This document shows, piece by piece, positions 35,701-47,629 of a DNA stretch of 64,000 bases. The stretch is from Lindgomyces ingoldianus (lineage: Eukaryota > Ascomycota > Dothideomycetes > Pleosporales > Lindgomycetaceae), in NCBI RefSeq assembly GCF_010093535.1, contig NW_022985167.1, positions 1,989,472 through 2,053,471 on the forward strand. Reading direction: 5' to 3'. Under the pieces are notes generated by a model. That model was not told where the DNA came from. It did not search any database and saw nothing but the letters and a program-made list of their open reading frames with translations. The stretch's first letter is position 1. Each line of letters opens with the position of its first letter. The position numbers were made by a program, and so were the translations under genes.

Positions 35701-38700
35701 GGTAATTCGTTTGAAATATGGTTGTTTTTAATTCAAGATCGAACAGAAACTGATAGGACTCCTCGAACTGAACCTCGACTTGCTAGGTACCAGCGTCTGC
35801 AATCCTTGCGGGCTTTACCCCGACGCTTCCTCTCAACGTTTCCTCAGAAAATGTTCAATCTTATTCATCTTTAGTCCTTGCGCCGAGAACATTGAGTGCA
35901 TCTCGGCTTGCCTCTCACTGCGAATGAATCTCGCGGGAGACCCCTTGCGTCGTGTATCATGCCTCTTCTGCTGGCCAGAAGTCGGCAGTTCTTGTTTCAC
36001 CGCAAGCCTGGTTCTCTGTAACGAGGTGGATCCTCTGTCGCGAGGAAAGGCCCCTGAAGACGTACCAGCAGCGCAATGTGCGTCGTCCGTAGGTATGGCT
36101 AGCAACCTTGATGTTTCGTCCGTCGGTTTGACGTGACCCAGCCCTAAGCTAGGCAATTTAGCCCCGAGGCCATTCCGATCAAGTCTCCTCCAACTTCGGT
36201 TCCAGTCGCATAAAACTTATAGCAATAATTTATCTGGTGAAATGTCGATCCAAACTCCGAAGGCATTGCCTCCTTCCAACAGACAAGTTTCCCCCAGGAA
36301 GGCTCGTATTGCGCTCTCCTCCGCTATCATTTACGATGTGTGACCGGGCCTGATGTCTCGTAGGTGGTACAAGACCCCGGAGAAATAAACGATGCAAGTG
36401 ATTGAGAGTGAAAACGTGGATTCATCGGGTAGGGAACTTTTCAATCTCAGCGTCCAGGATTTCAATTGTCGACCCAGTTTTTTGCTTTTCGCGTTCTTCC
36501 AATCACACACCTTGAGCTCCTCAGTTGATGCAACACCATGCAAGCTTTTCTCAAATTGGGTTGATTCCCGACACTTTTGTTTTCATTGAGAATGCTGTGT
36601 TACGGTTGATTATCTTCCCGCTCACGCCACGCAAATGACAGCCCGACACCTGCGGTTACCGCACCGCGCTCCTCCGCCAGCCCGAAAAAAAAAACTGTGT
36701 CCTTTCGCTGGACCTCCGGCTCTACCCTTTGGCGCAGACATTATAAGGACTAATATTAAGACCCTTGCCCTACAACTAAAATCCTTCCTTGTCATATCCC
36801 GGCTTGATCACTCGCTGTAGCAAAGCAGTAAGGATGTTAACACGGGGAAGCGGGAGAAACCTCTCACGGGTCAGAATATCGCACAATTTGACTGCTCCCA
36901 TGGCCTTGCAAACATGCCACCCATGATATAGTAACAAAACTACCTAGGTCGCGATATCTGTTGCGAACGGGTTCGGAGGAGATCTCAGTCGGCGCGGGCC
37001 GTGGACCCTGGCTTCCCTTAGGGTCAGCCATGCAGGCGCTCCTTCTGTATCACCTCTTGTTGTGTAGACTTCGATCTATTCACTCTTCTCCGAAGCGAAT
37101 CCTTCTCGGATGAGCACATCCAGGCAGGCTTCACAGGCGTTCCGCAATCGTAGTCGTCCTGAAGCGGCTACTCCCATCAAGCCGAGCGCGCAGGGGATAT
37201 ATACAATTAGAGCGACGAAGCTCCAATTAAGAGGGTAGGGAATCACTTCCTCTGCTTAACCCCTAGCAGAGAGCAACAGATCATCAGCGCTGTAGCGGTC
37301 ACTTAACTATCGGACGAAAGGGGGGGGCTTGGGTGGCTTTCCGCTGCTAGCAATGACCCCTCCAGTGGAGCTCATGGTTGTAGATGATTTCCGTATCATT
37401 GCGACCGCACCCTGCTCGCACTTCTCCTTGCCTTGAAGGCCCATTGTACATATTGGAGGCCATCGAATTTCCCCGAGTTCACAAGTATCGAGCGGGTAGC
37501 TCCGTAACGGAAATCAAAGGATTTCATGGTTCGGCGAATTCACCCTTGAAGTCACAAGGCAGACGACGACATGCTAGGATATCTGATTTATGCACATATC
37601 TCTATCCAGTCACTTCGCCACTAGTGTTCCGATCTTTTGCATCTCGAAGGCCAACAAAGAGACTAGCTGAGCACTCCTCTACCTGGGAGAATGCCTGCAT
37701 CTACCTCAACAACCACCAATACATTAGTACATTCAAGGATATAACAACGTCCTGACGATGCCTCTAGAACGTCAAATAAATAAATACGCATGCAACAAGG
37801 ACATTCTACGATGCATTCAGACATACACTAAGGGCTTGACGTGTCATGGAGCTTTTCAGCATTGTGACGCATCGTATATGCTGGGGGTATACCGCTGCAG
37901 CTCCATTATGATGCGGTTCAATACTCAGGCAACTTCTAGATGGGCTGGCTGCGAGGCCCACTACACGATAAGTCTTTAGATCCTGGGGGTTCAGCATGGA
38001 GACAGGTCTCTGTTCTGTATCTGCTAGCTCTAGGAAGCACTCTAAGGGGTTCCGAGATCAACCCCACGGTTTGTCTACGCTTCATATCTCAACCTGACTT
38101 CTAGACCCGTGTTCCATCATGCACCCCACGTCCCCGCAGCAGGTTTCTTGCTTCGCGGAGCAACATGCCGATACGTGTCATTTCTCGCGTCGATGCCCGC
38201 TTTTCCAAGTCGCGTCGCCTTGCAGATCCGAAAGCGACACTTGATGGACCTCACATGGGCTAGGAAACCCAGACTTCTCTTGATAAAGGCCTTCAAAAGC
38301 GGAGAAAGCGGGAAAGTGGCCGGAAAAAGACTTGATTGTGCTCGTGTTGAACCTGGGAAACACGATGAATCCGTATTCTTGAGTAAATATGGATTAGTCC
38401 AGCGATCTAAAATCCGGAAGCCTCCACAAGAATATATTGCAATGCGCTGTGAAGTTGTTTTTATGGGCTTGTACACCTCGATGTACTGCGCAACATTCGC
38501 CCAGCTTCTGCACAGCGACTGGTGAGAGCCGACCGGTGAGGCTCGATTGGCGAGAATTAGCACACTTTGCAGGATGAGTCAATGGTCATAAGCTTGCTTT
38601 GAGTTTCCACCAACCAAACGATACTGTCGAAAGACGACCATGAAAGAGCTCCTGCCTGTCCCTCCGGGGTTGTTGATTCCCTGCTTATCACCGCCTATCA

Positions 38701-40648
38701 CCTTTTTTAAAAAACAGATTCCAACTCGAGGCCCTGAGATGGCTATGACACCAGGCTCGGCCAATATTTGCAAGCCATATAGTCGCCTCCCGAATGCTAG
38801 TCCTCTCTTTCACACCGCTCATGTTCGATGACGAGCCAGCATAGCCAATCCTTTATTGTCTACCTATGATCTGTAGATGATCAGCTAAACTCCGGTTAAG
38901 TACCTGCTACATATGCTAGCGGAACCGCTTGTATACCTTTGATTTACGTAGCGCTGTACTAACAGAAGAGTTGAGGGGGAGAAAGGGTGTGACACGCGAC
39001 TCTTGCACAAGAAAGATGCTTTCTTTACGAATTTCGATCTCCACCACTACCAAACCAAATCCATTTCCAGGCAATCGTGCATATATACGTCCACCCCTTC
39101 GCATAAACGACCATGTAGTTACAGAAATTGCAGCCCCCCCTGAGAAACTTCCTGTGCGAGTTTGTCCCAGCGTGCCACAATCTTCCGCCTTCGTTCTGAA
39201 CCGTGCGCATGCCCCACCAGCGTCCCTGCCCCGGTTCTTCCGCTGCGTTGTTACACACCCCCTCCTTACGTGTACCATCGCTCCTAGGGTCCCTTTCCTT
39301 TCCTCTGCAAATCCTCAGTCTGAGGCCGAGGAACCTACCCTCCCGTTCCAATTCCTTCCTTTCTCCGTGTTCGAGCTGGGGGCTAGCGTTCTAAGATGAG
39401 TTAGACCTTGCCACGAAGCTCAGCTCTTATCTACCTGGGCTCGATATGTTTCGATTTCGGCCTGCAAACCCCAGTCTCGTCTCATCTGGGTGCTGTTTAT
39501 ACTACGTAGATTGATTACTGTCCCTGCATGCATGCATGCATCTGTAACCTAAGAAGTACTGGATGACGGTCGACATTGAGTAGTGAAACTTAGTGGCTGT
39601 AAACCATGCTGGTGCGCACACTCTGGAGTGAGGCATTGAGGGAGGGTAGTTTTGAAAGTATCTGACTAGACATTAATGCATGCGAGCAAAGTAGGGGAGT
39701 TTGCCATGGCAGAGCTGGAAGTCTTGTGCATAATAGTGGCATGCGGAAAACCAAGCTGAACGAAAAGACAGGTGTAATTCCCTAAAACCTTCCAGTCTCT
39801 CACCGCTGCACATATTATACAGCTGGTCGCGATCATGGTTATAGGGACACGGAGCGAATGAGTCAATTGCAAGGAAGCATGCTATTTGGAACAAGCGATG
39901 AATATATCGTGTACTGTGGAAGATAGGAATGGAGGGCGAGAAGTTGTTCAAAATTTCGATATCAAGAGCACCGTTCGCACTCGGATGTGTGGTCACTTTA
40001 AACTACGGAGAAGATACATAGCGAAGTATTGATGCCATGCTATAAAGTGCTATCTGACAGTAACCGAAAGGGTATAATCGACACGAAACAGGAACCGAAC
40101 TAATGCACCCTGGCACACAACCCAATGTTACGTATGGAGGGATATCATCTCCATCTATGTAAACGATGCGGGCCTAAAATATCGCGGATAATGATGAAAA
40201 GAAAGCTAATGCAGCCTCGGTTACTCGGAGACAAGAAATGCTTGACTGGGCGTGAAATTTTTTGCCAGGAACGAGGAGATGTCAGTAGCTTCTCCTCCAG
40301 TACGCCAGTCTACATAAAAAGCTTCGGGTTACGAAGCCTATCACCGCCCGAGTGACCGGGAGCCGGAGTGCGGTGCGTGAGAGAGTACATGACGCGAAAT
40401 GGGTGTAGTTGTGAGGGTAGGGATCCAGAAGTGAGATTGAAACGGCAGAATACTGGAGTCTGAGCGTGGGGAAGCGGATGACGAAGGTGCGAGGTTCGAG
40501 CTATGGAGATTCGAGTGCGTCCAAGCATGCCTACACAGAAAGTGTCTACCTATCGTAGGGCTCGGAAGCGTCGTTTGAGACTACGATGGCTGGGTCAGAA
40601 CCGGAGAACTCTTTTCGGCTGCCCTAGCCAGGTTGCTAAATGTCACTG
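29770..40648. other. 10.9-kb stretch without a convincing gene
   Basis: Base composition is normal rather than RIP-like, but all open frames are short (up to 138 codons), overlap on opposite strands and show no recognisable domain or intron-exon structure. No tRNA or rRNA was recognised. A short CATG tandem (catgcatgcatgcatc, about 39528-39543) is the only simple repeat I noticed. It may be a gene desert, long non-coding transcription units or an old, fully decayed segment. Confidence 0.4.
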
Positions 40649-42664
40649 TCACCCTCCAGCCGCTTTCGACCTCTTTTCCCTCGACTTCGACCTGCTTCGC
40701 CTAGGTGGTGTTTCGCTCTCACCATCAGGAATGTCCTGTGGAGACATCCACATGTTGGTCCAGTCCATCGGCGGTCTTACATATGGCTGTGGATCGCCTT
40801 GGCCGAGTATTCGAGCCAAGCACAAGGGAAGGGTTGGTTCCGGGGTTGATTCAGAAGGAGTTATTCTAGGCGCCTTCGATGATTGCGATTGGCCTTGAGA
40901 CGGTGGATCGGACGGTTCCTTCCGCTTGTTGCTCCTCATTGCACCTTCAGATCCTGTCGAAGGGGTTCTTTGTGGAAGATTGAGAGTGAGGCCGCGGAGG
41001 CTGTCCGAAGGCGGCGGTGAAAGGCATCCTCGAGCTTGTTCTTGACTATGATTTCGACACATATCGGACAGCCCCTGTTGTAATCTGAGGGACTCGGCTA
41101 ATGTTTCAACTGGGCGAACTGGAACGAGGGTGGTATCATTAGGATTGAATTTAGGTGCTGAAGGCCTCCATGGTCTGCCGCACAGTGTGTGGTCATGGTT
41201 TGAGGACATTTGCGACTGTGGCGGCCGTGTTGGGGCTCGGGAAAGCGAAGTGGGTGGCGGCGATCTATGATTGGCTTGTGTAACAGCGGGGTAACGCGAC
41301 TGTTGGTAATTTGGCTGAGTGCTCTCGTTTGAGGCCAGAGGGAAAGGTTGATGGGGTTGTTTAATTGGGGATGGAGCAGTGAAGATTGAAGTATGGGCTC
41401 GGGGTGCAAGACCTGATATCGGATTGCTGTGCTGGTCTTTGTTATCTTCGACCGGAGCTACTACCCTGGCGCCACAAAGTTGAGGACCTGGTAGATTCAC
41501 GGAGTTTGGGCCCAAAGAATGCTGGGTTGAGCCTGTGATAAGTGTAATTGGAGGGATGGTGATTGGTTGCTGACTAGATCGAACGTACCGTGGGCGCTGC
41601 AGATAGTCGTCTGTCTGCGTAGACGATGATGTCGAAGACCCAGGTGCGATTTCCTTCGGACCTGCTGGGTACGATCGTGCATCTGATTTCTGCTGAAGCG
41701 GGGCGTTGTATGAAGGATGCTGCCTGTACAGAGGGTAGGACATGCGCTTCTCCCTTTTCATCTGGTTGGAAATAGGTTTCAAGTCAGGGTTCAACTGGGC
41801 CGGTTTCGGCTGGTCATTTGCTCGATGAGTTTCGCAACTTATTGCATCCACATTAAGGGGTGGGAATTTCCTGCTAGGACTGGGAAGTGACTGGGAGAGC
41901 GAAGGTGGAGTGGAGGACGCCCTGTATGGAACAGAAATAGTGGATAGCCAGGTAGAGGATGCTGGTTGAATGTGATTGATCGCTGATGCGGGAAGTAACG
42001 GGCTTAGTGCAGGCGGGTCTTGTTTTGGGCGTGATATGCAGTCGGAGAGTTCAGAGACGGCTGAGTCTTGGCGGATAGCATTGAACGATATTCGAGCTGA
42101 CGGTGGCGAAGAGCTGGGTTGATCTTTGGCGCTGTGAGGAGACTGGGGCACACTGGACCGGGAAATTGAATGGCGGTGGAAATGACGTTGCCCAGACGAA
42201 GACACTTCGATTTCGTCACGAATTGGGCTGCTGCAGGAGCCGTGAGCCGCCGTCGTTGCTGATGTGACATGTATTAGGGAGTCCGATGGCCTCTCTGGGT
42301 GAGCTAGACCGTTGATTGCTGTCCAACGTGACCCAGCAGAGGCGGTTTGTGGGCGTGGGTCACGGTCGACGTCTAGCACTAGCGGGTGTGTAAGGCTAGA
42401 GCTAGAGCTAGAGCTAAAGCCGAGCCGCTCTGCTGTGGCGGGAGAAGAGAAAGAGGGGGAGGGTCTCGCTGATGAGAAGTCTAGAAGAAGATTGGACGAT
42501 GGATTGAGAGATAGAATTGGGGATAGAATGGTGGGTAAAATGGGGGATGGAGATAGCTGCGTCGTTTGTGGAGGTGAATGAAGGGTGGTGGTTCGGGGTG
42601 TGCGACTGGCATTGCTATATGACGGAAGCGAGTCCCGTTGGAGTCGGAACAAGTCACTGCCCAT
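40649..42664 (-). CDS. Intrinsically disordered Ser/Pro-rich protein, 671 residues, function unknown
   Basis: One uninterrupted 671-codon frame, start ATG at 42664, stop TGA at 40649-40651. Its length and codon pattern make chance unlikely. Almost the whole protein is low complexity: Ser, Pro, Gln and Thr with scattered basic residues, no membrane helix, no signal peptide and no known fold. It ends in a basic RS-like tail (RRSRSKSREKRSK) that could act as a nuclear localisation signal. An octapeptide-scale poly-Ser run occurs near residue 85. I could not assign it to a family; a nuclear or cytoskeletal scaffold or regulator role is a guess. The high-GC region upstream (42.7-44 kb) is probably its promoter and 5' UTR. 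Confidence 0.7.
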   Translation of the reverse strand: MGSDLFRLQRDSLPSYSNASRTPRTTTLHSPPQTTQLSPSPILPTILSPILSLNPSSNLLLDFSSARPSPSFSSPATAERLGFSSSSSSSLTHPLVLDVDRDPRPQTASAGSRWTAINGLAHPERPSDSLIHVTSATTAAHGSCSSPIRDEIEVSSSGQRHFHRHSISRSSVPQSPHSAKDQPSSSPPSARISFNAIRQDSAVSELSDCISRPKQDPPALSPLLPASAINHIQPASSTWLSTISVPYRASSTPPSLSQSLPSPSRKFPPLNVDAISCETHRANDQPKPAQLNPDLKPISNQMKREKRMSYPLYRQHPSYNAPLQQKSDARSYPAGPKEIAPGSSTSSSTQTDDYLQRPRYVRSSQQPITIPPITLITGSTQHSLGPNSVNLPGPQLCGARVVAPVEDNKDQHSNPISGLAPRAHTSIFTAPSPIKQPHQPFPLASNESTQPNYQQSRYPAVTQANHRSPPPTSLSRAPTRPPQSQMSSNHDHTLCGRPWRPSAPKFNPNDTTLVPVRPVETLAESLRLQQGLSDMCRNHSQEQARGCLSPPPSDSLRGLTLNLPQRTPSTGSEGAMRSNKRKEPSDPPSQGQSQSSKAPRITPSESTPEPTLPLCLARILGQGDPQPYVRPPMDWTNMWMSPQDIPDGESETPPRRSRSKSREKRSKAAGG

Positions 42665-45600
42665 TTCGTCACGATGTCACGGGTGGAGGAAGGTGGAACG
42701 TCGGTTGCAGAGTCAAATGGGCGGAGCGGAGATGATGAAGTGAAGAAGGTCGGAGTCCCAAATTGCTTCGCCGCAGCACCCCGGGGTTGGAGTAGTACAG
42801 ACTAGCGTGGTCGCCTGCTGCGAAGGTTGATACCTTGGCGCTCTGCAACGTGGAAGCAGTGGGAAGAAAGAGGCTGGCAGTGGTGACACCCAGAGACATG
42901 AGAAAACGACTCTGTTTCGTCAGCCGTAAAGGCTGCAGGAAGGATGTCTTGGGGGTGCTTGTGGAAGAGGTCATGATGAGCGGGGATGCACATCTTGCAT
43001 GCCGTGCGGAGCGCAAGCGCATCTGCGGGTGACATGCAAGGCATCCCGGGGAATCGGCACACCTTGGCCCATTGGCGTGAATTACTTTTGGCCATGGGGG
43101 GCGAGACCCAGCAGGGGCTGAACAGATGCCTCTCAGGGGATGTCAGGGATGGTGGAGACGGTGGGATGGATGGGGGGTGTGGTCGCTGAGGGCTGACATG
43201 GCCTCTGTGGACCAGCGGGTGTCGGGCCGGCGGTGGTGCCGCCTTGTCGGACACAGCACATGCCACGGGCCACTGACCAAATATTTGGCGTCACTGCATC
43301 GCATTGCATCGCATCCCGTTCTGCACGGGGGGGGAGGGGGGATGAGAGTTCGTTGTCCATCTGTGGGTGTTTTCGTTGTGTGGAAGAAGAGGATGGGGGA
43401 GGATGGGGTGAATGAGGACGAGGAGAGCGCCAGTACCCGTCCGACGCGGAAGATTGCGACGAGCGCTGGTGGCGCCCTCCTTCAGCGAGACGAAGGAAGG
43501 CACGACTGCCCAAGCAGGAAAGCAACATCTGTCCATGAGGGAAGCTGCGGCCATAACCTGTTGTCATCTTCACACCCACCAGTCTCTGAGCGATGGCCCC
43601 GAGATCCATATTGCCACTCCACCATCGCCGTTGAGCCTGGAGTGCCCGCCCTCGCTTGCACGCCCGCCGGTTCCTTCACCATCGTTCAACGTTTGTCGCC
43701 TGCGCTGCGAATCAGCTCCTGGGCAGACTCCCGGCCCGGCCAACCAACACAGGCACGGCATGCCGAGTCCCCACGCCTCTCCAGCCACTGTGCGCTTTCT
43801 TAGGCCCTGAATCCTATCACACCGATCAGCCTCTTTAGGTTCCACCAAAGGCCCTGGTTCTGGAGACTTCCGCGCCTCGTAAGGCAAAGGTTGTTCTCCC
43901 CAAACCCGCTCTTCCTTCCCCTGTCTTCTCTCTCTTCGACTCAATGGCGACGGCTTCGGGGAACGCAAAGGTCTGGAAAGTCATCCCTTGCCACCGAACG
44001 TGAACTCACATCTCACGTCCAGTTGGGACTCCCGGTCTGCAAATATCGCATGGCTTTCGTCTCATCATCCGTTGCAGCAAGGCGTCGTGCGGCTGGTTGA
44101 TGACCTTCAACTTGGCGCCAGCGCTTCCTTTGCACCCGATTGATCTACCCTCCATCTTGGGTGGGTACTTGAACTGCCACTCCCGTCAATCGGTGTCTGG
44201 TTCTTTCCGGGCACATGTCCTCGGGATGCACTCCTCTCCCTATTTTCACAACGCGAGGCGCCCCAACTCTTGCAGACCTCTCTTTTCTCTAGATGACAAC
44301 CCCAAATGCTAAACGAGAAGAACCAGTCAGTTGCCGTATTCAGATCTGCAAGACTGCGTCTTCTATCCATGTGGTAAAGCTCCAATTATTCTGTAGCCTC
44401 AACCGTCTTTCCCGTCATTCGTTCGCATTGACACACTACGGCGCTCGGAGCTTTCCAAATCACCCACCATTGCAGTTCTGGCTAGAGACAAAAGATCTCG
44501 GCGCACATTCTTGTCCTATTTAGTCAATATTTCCGCCTGGACGACAAGCAATTTAGAGTTTGAGACTAACCATCCCCGTTGGATCTCAGCCCCTAAATGA
44601 ACGAGGAACCCTTCAGTCGATCCTGGGGATGATGGATGCGAAATGACCCTTGAACAAATCAGCAAGTAAACTAATCATTTCTGTGGCTGGTCCCTTGTCA
44701 CAGAGGAATACGCGACGCTCAGTGATTAGATCAGGCATCGGGAAATAGGGTAACAACATCACATGCACGTAAACGGCGATCCGACAACAAGGGCCATCAG
44801 ACTTCGATTTTGTGTCACACAGTTGACCGCTCTTTTCATCTCCCGAAATGCGAGCATCTGCCGCAAGGGGAGAGAAAAAAAACTTCCTCTTAGACACGCC
44901 AACTTCTCAAGCATGTTACTCCTAAAAACCAATACGCTGTGATTGGCTATGCGGCTCAGGAATTGTCCCTGTGGGTGTACACGCTTTCACTGCATTTCAT
45001 TGAAAGTCTAGCCAGCCTAGACAGCGATTGGTGTGATCACCGCGAATCTTCCAATCCCCATGTCGATCGGAACGTCTTTTCGCCTCTTAAGACACTGAGC
45101 AGGACGGAGTCAGGCGTCCCAGTCCCCGGGGAGTAAGTGACAGCAGCCTTCATGCAGTGCAGCGTTCATCACATCGTCTATCGCGACAATTCAACCGCGG
45201 TCTTGTCAAGTCATCCCCACAATCCAAATACGAGGGACCAATCGGCAAGCGTCCTGCTCAACGCCACCGATCATTCCAGCGCTCCATTCTTTGAGATGTC
45301 CTGACGTTCTCCTGACATCCCCATTTCGTCTCGATATTAATGATTTCGTTACGATTGACCTTGCAGCACAAGTCGGTGAGGCGCCTCGAACGGAAAATCC
45401 CTGGTTGAACTAATGCATCTGTGCGCTTTTGTCTCAAGATGACGTTACTAGCCCGGTCGTGTTAGGACAACAAGCGCCAATTCGTCTGCGGAACATCTTG
45501 TGTGCCCGTGCTCAAACTTAGTTTTCTTCATTATTTAGCAAAGAATCTGGAGTCAGAGGTGTCGCCTCTCTTTTTTTTTTTTTTTCTCGGATGGAATATG

Positions 45601-47629
45601 CGTCCCGACCGAAGCCATCGCGTCTATGACAATATGAGGGCGCATGATCTATTTTCGAGCCCTTTTCTAGGCCGACATCAAAGGAAAGGAGTGGCAAAGG
45701 GAGAAGTGGAGGCGAAACGCACATGCTGCGCGGTTATAGCGTGACCTTTTTTCTCGAGTGTGCTTCTCAAATACTAGCCGTCCGTCTGTCCAACAGAATG
45801 CTTGCCGCAAGACTGGGATTCCTTTCCCATGATTTCGCATGGACAAAGGGCAAAGTGATCCCTTCGGCGGATCCTACATTCGACCTCGAAATGATGGACC
45901 TCTGAATTTCATACTCGTTGCGTTCTCATAAAGGCTTAATTGAACTGCGGTACTTACTCACTTTAAACGGTCAGGGACTCGGTCTTTGTTGAAAAAGTAA
46001 TCAATACATGTCGTATATATGTGCTTTAAGGACAAGCTCTGCACTTCCTTAGCACTTCCCTACATCCACGCTGCAAGTTACTCTGTTCAGTCAACATCTT
46101 CACAGTACTTTTCCTCGGAACAGACTCACCCGACATTCACCCGTCGCTTGTGTGATCAAAATCACATTCTTTCACGAAGGCTTGGCCTAACTGTGAGGGG
46201 ACCATCGGTTAGAAACCGATATCGCTTCACTGTGGGGCAGACGGCCCGCATCCGATATCAACCTTATCTTGGCGATCTCAGTTGAATCCCGTCTCAAGTC
46301 ATGGGTCCTCGATCCTCTAGTTTGACATTTTCATCCTGTGCCTAACTGACGAACTCCTTCCATGATATTCATCTACGCAACGCCATGCGCTCCTTGGTGC
46401 GCCCTCAGAGACAGTGGAGAATAATAAGGGTAGGTAGCGCTGGATGGTGATATTGGTGACGAGTGCGGAGAATTTCAGCTGCAGTACAGAAAGCCATGCG
46501 GATTTCTTCTATGTGGAGTGTCGAATTCTTTGAGGAGGCTTCCACAGTCCTTTAGCATCCCACGAAAGTAAAGAAAACGTAGCTTTCGCTAGCACGACTT
46601 CTACGTCACTTTCCTGCACCGTCGCAGTCCCAATCTTCATGTAGGTGGGCTTAGCGGCGCGCATTTTTTCACACGTTCTATCTACGCTTTCCTTTCATCC
46701 TATGTCTAAAGTCCCGGAATTTGTCATTGAGGCCTGCTCTCCATATGTCTCCTGGCCGGGAATAGTGTCGAGTCTAAATACCGAACGACTCCCTAATCAT
46801 CGCGAACGGTGGGGAACACTTAGCATTAATTTATCGACCCGAATCTTGCGTCGAAGTCATGTTAAAGTCCGAACGCTATCCCTTATTTGGAAACGGTTTT
46901 TCTTGAAAAAGAGAGGGGCGCGGGTAATATCCACGTGTTATTCGGCTCGGAAGGAGAGAGGGTTTTGGCGAGGTGAATTTGGGGCGACTCTCCAATCAAG
47001 AATCACAAGGCTGACGACGTGAGGCGGTGATTGAGGGCGTAATTGGTTCCCAGCCTTGCATTTCCCGACTTTCTCTGAAACGGACGTCGTATTCACTGCA
47101 CGGTTGTCGAACGCTCACGTCATCCTCCCTGTTTGAGCAACGACTACTCGATCCATCATCCTTCTCAACGCAATGGCAGATGTAGCGGCGAATCCTACGG
47201 CATTGCAACTCTTCTTCGGCTCGCTCGAACTCCGTCGACATGCAGCTACCACGATTAAAATAATATTCCGTAACGCCATGTGCTACCATGATCCCCTTTC
47301 CCTATTCCTTCCTGTCCTCCCTCTTCACCTAAGTTTTGCGACGACATAACATGAACCTCTCAACCACAAGCGAAGTAAAGTAATGTCTAGACCTTAACTA
47401 AAGAATTGCGCAGGCGCATGTCCTTCACCAACGCATTCATCCGAAAATCGTCGCTTCAGACCCCTATACGGATCCTCCGGTCTCTACGCCGCAGCCGTCA
47501 ATCTTGAAAGGCAGGTGTCACAGTTTCCGACCTCTACCGCTGTGCCGCCCGGCTGCAACCTCCGCTGCCACAAAACACACTTTACCTTTGGTATTCTGAA
47601 GGGAAAGGACGACTACTGTTTCCGCCACC
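42665..47629. other. 5.0-kb stretch without a convincing gene
   Basis: Contains many short overlapping frames on both strands, particularly at 42.8-44.0 kb where GC is high, but none looks like a conserved protein and they mirror each other. A T-run lies at about 45571-45587. It must contain the promoters of the disordered-protein gene (minus) and the SAT4-like gene (plus). Confidence 0.4.

Noticed and set aside
38109..38563. 138- and 148-codon frames on opposite strands
   Set aside because: They overlap almost completely and neither resembles a protein family.
38916..39399. 120- and 156-codon frames on opposite strands
   Set aside because: Same overlap pattern, no motif.
42802..43968. Frames up to 225 codons on both strands
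   Set aside because: Mirrored frames in a high-GC stretch; none shows a fold, membrane helix or motif.
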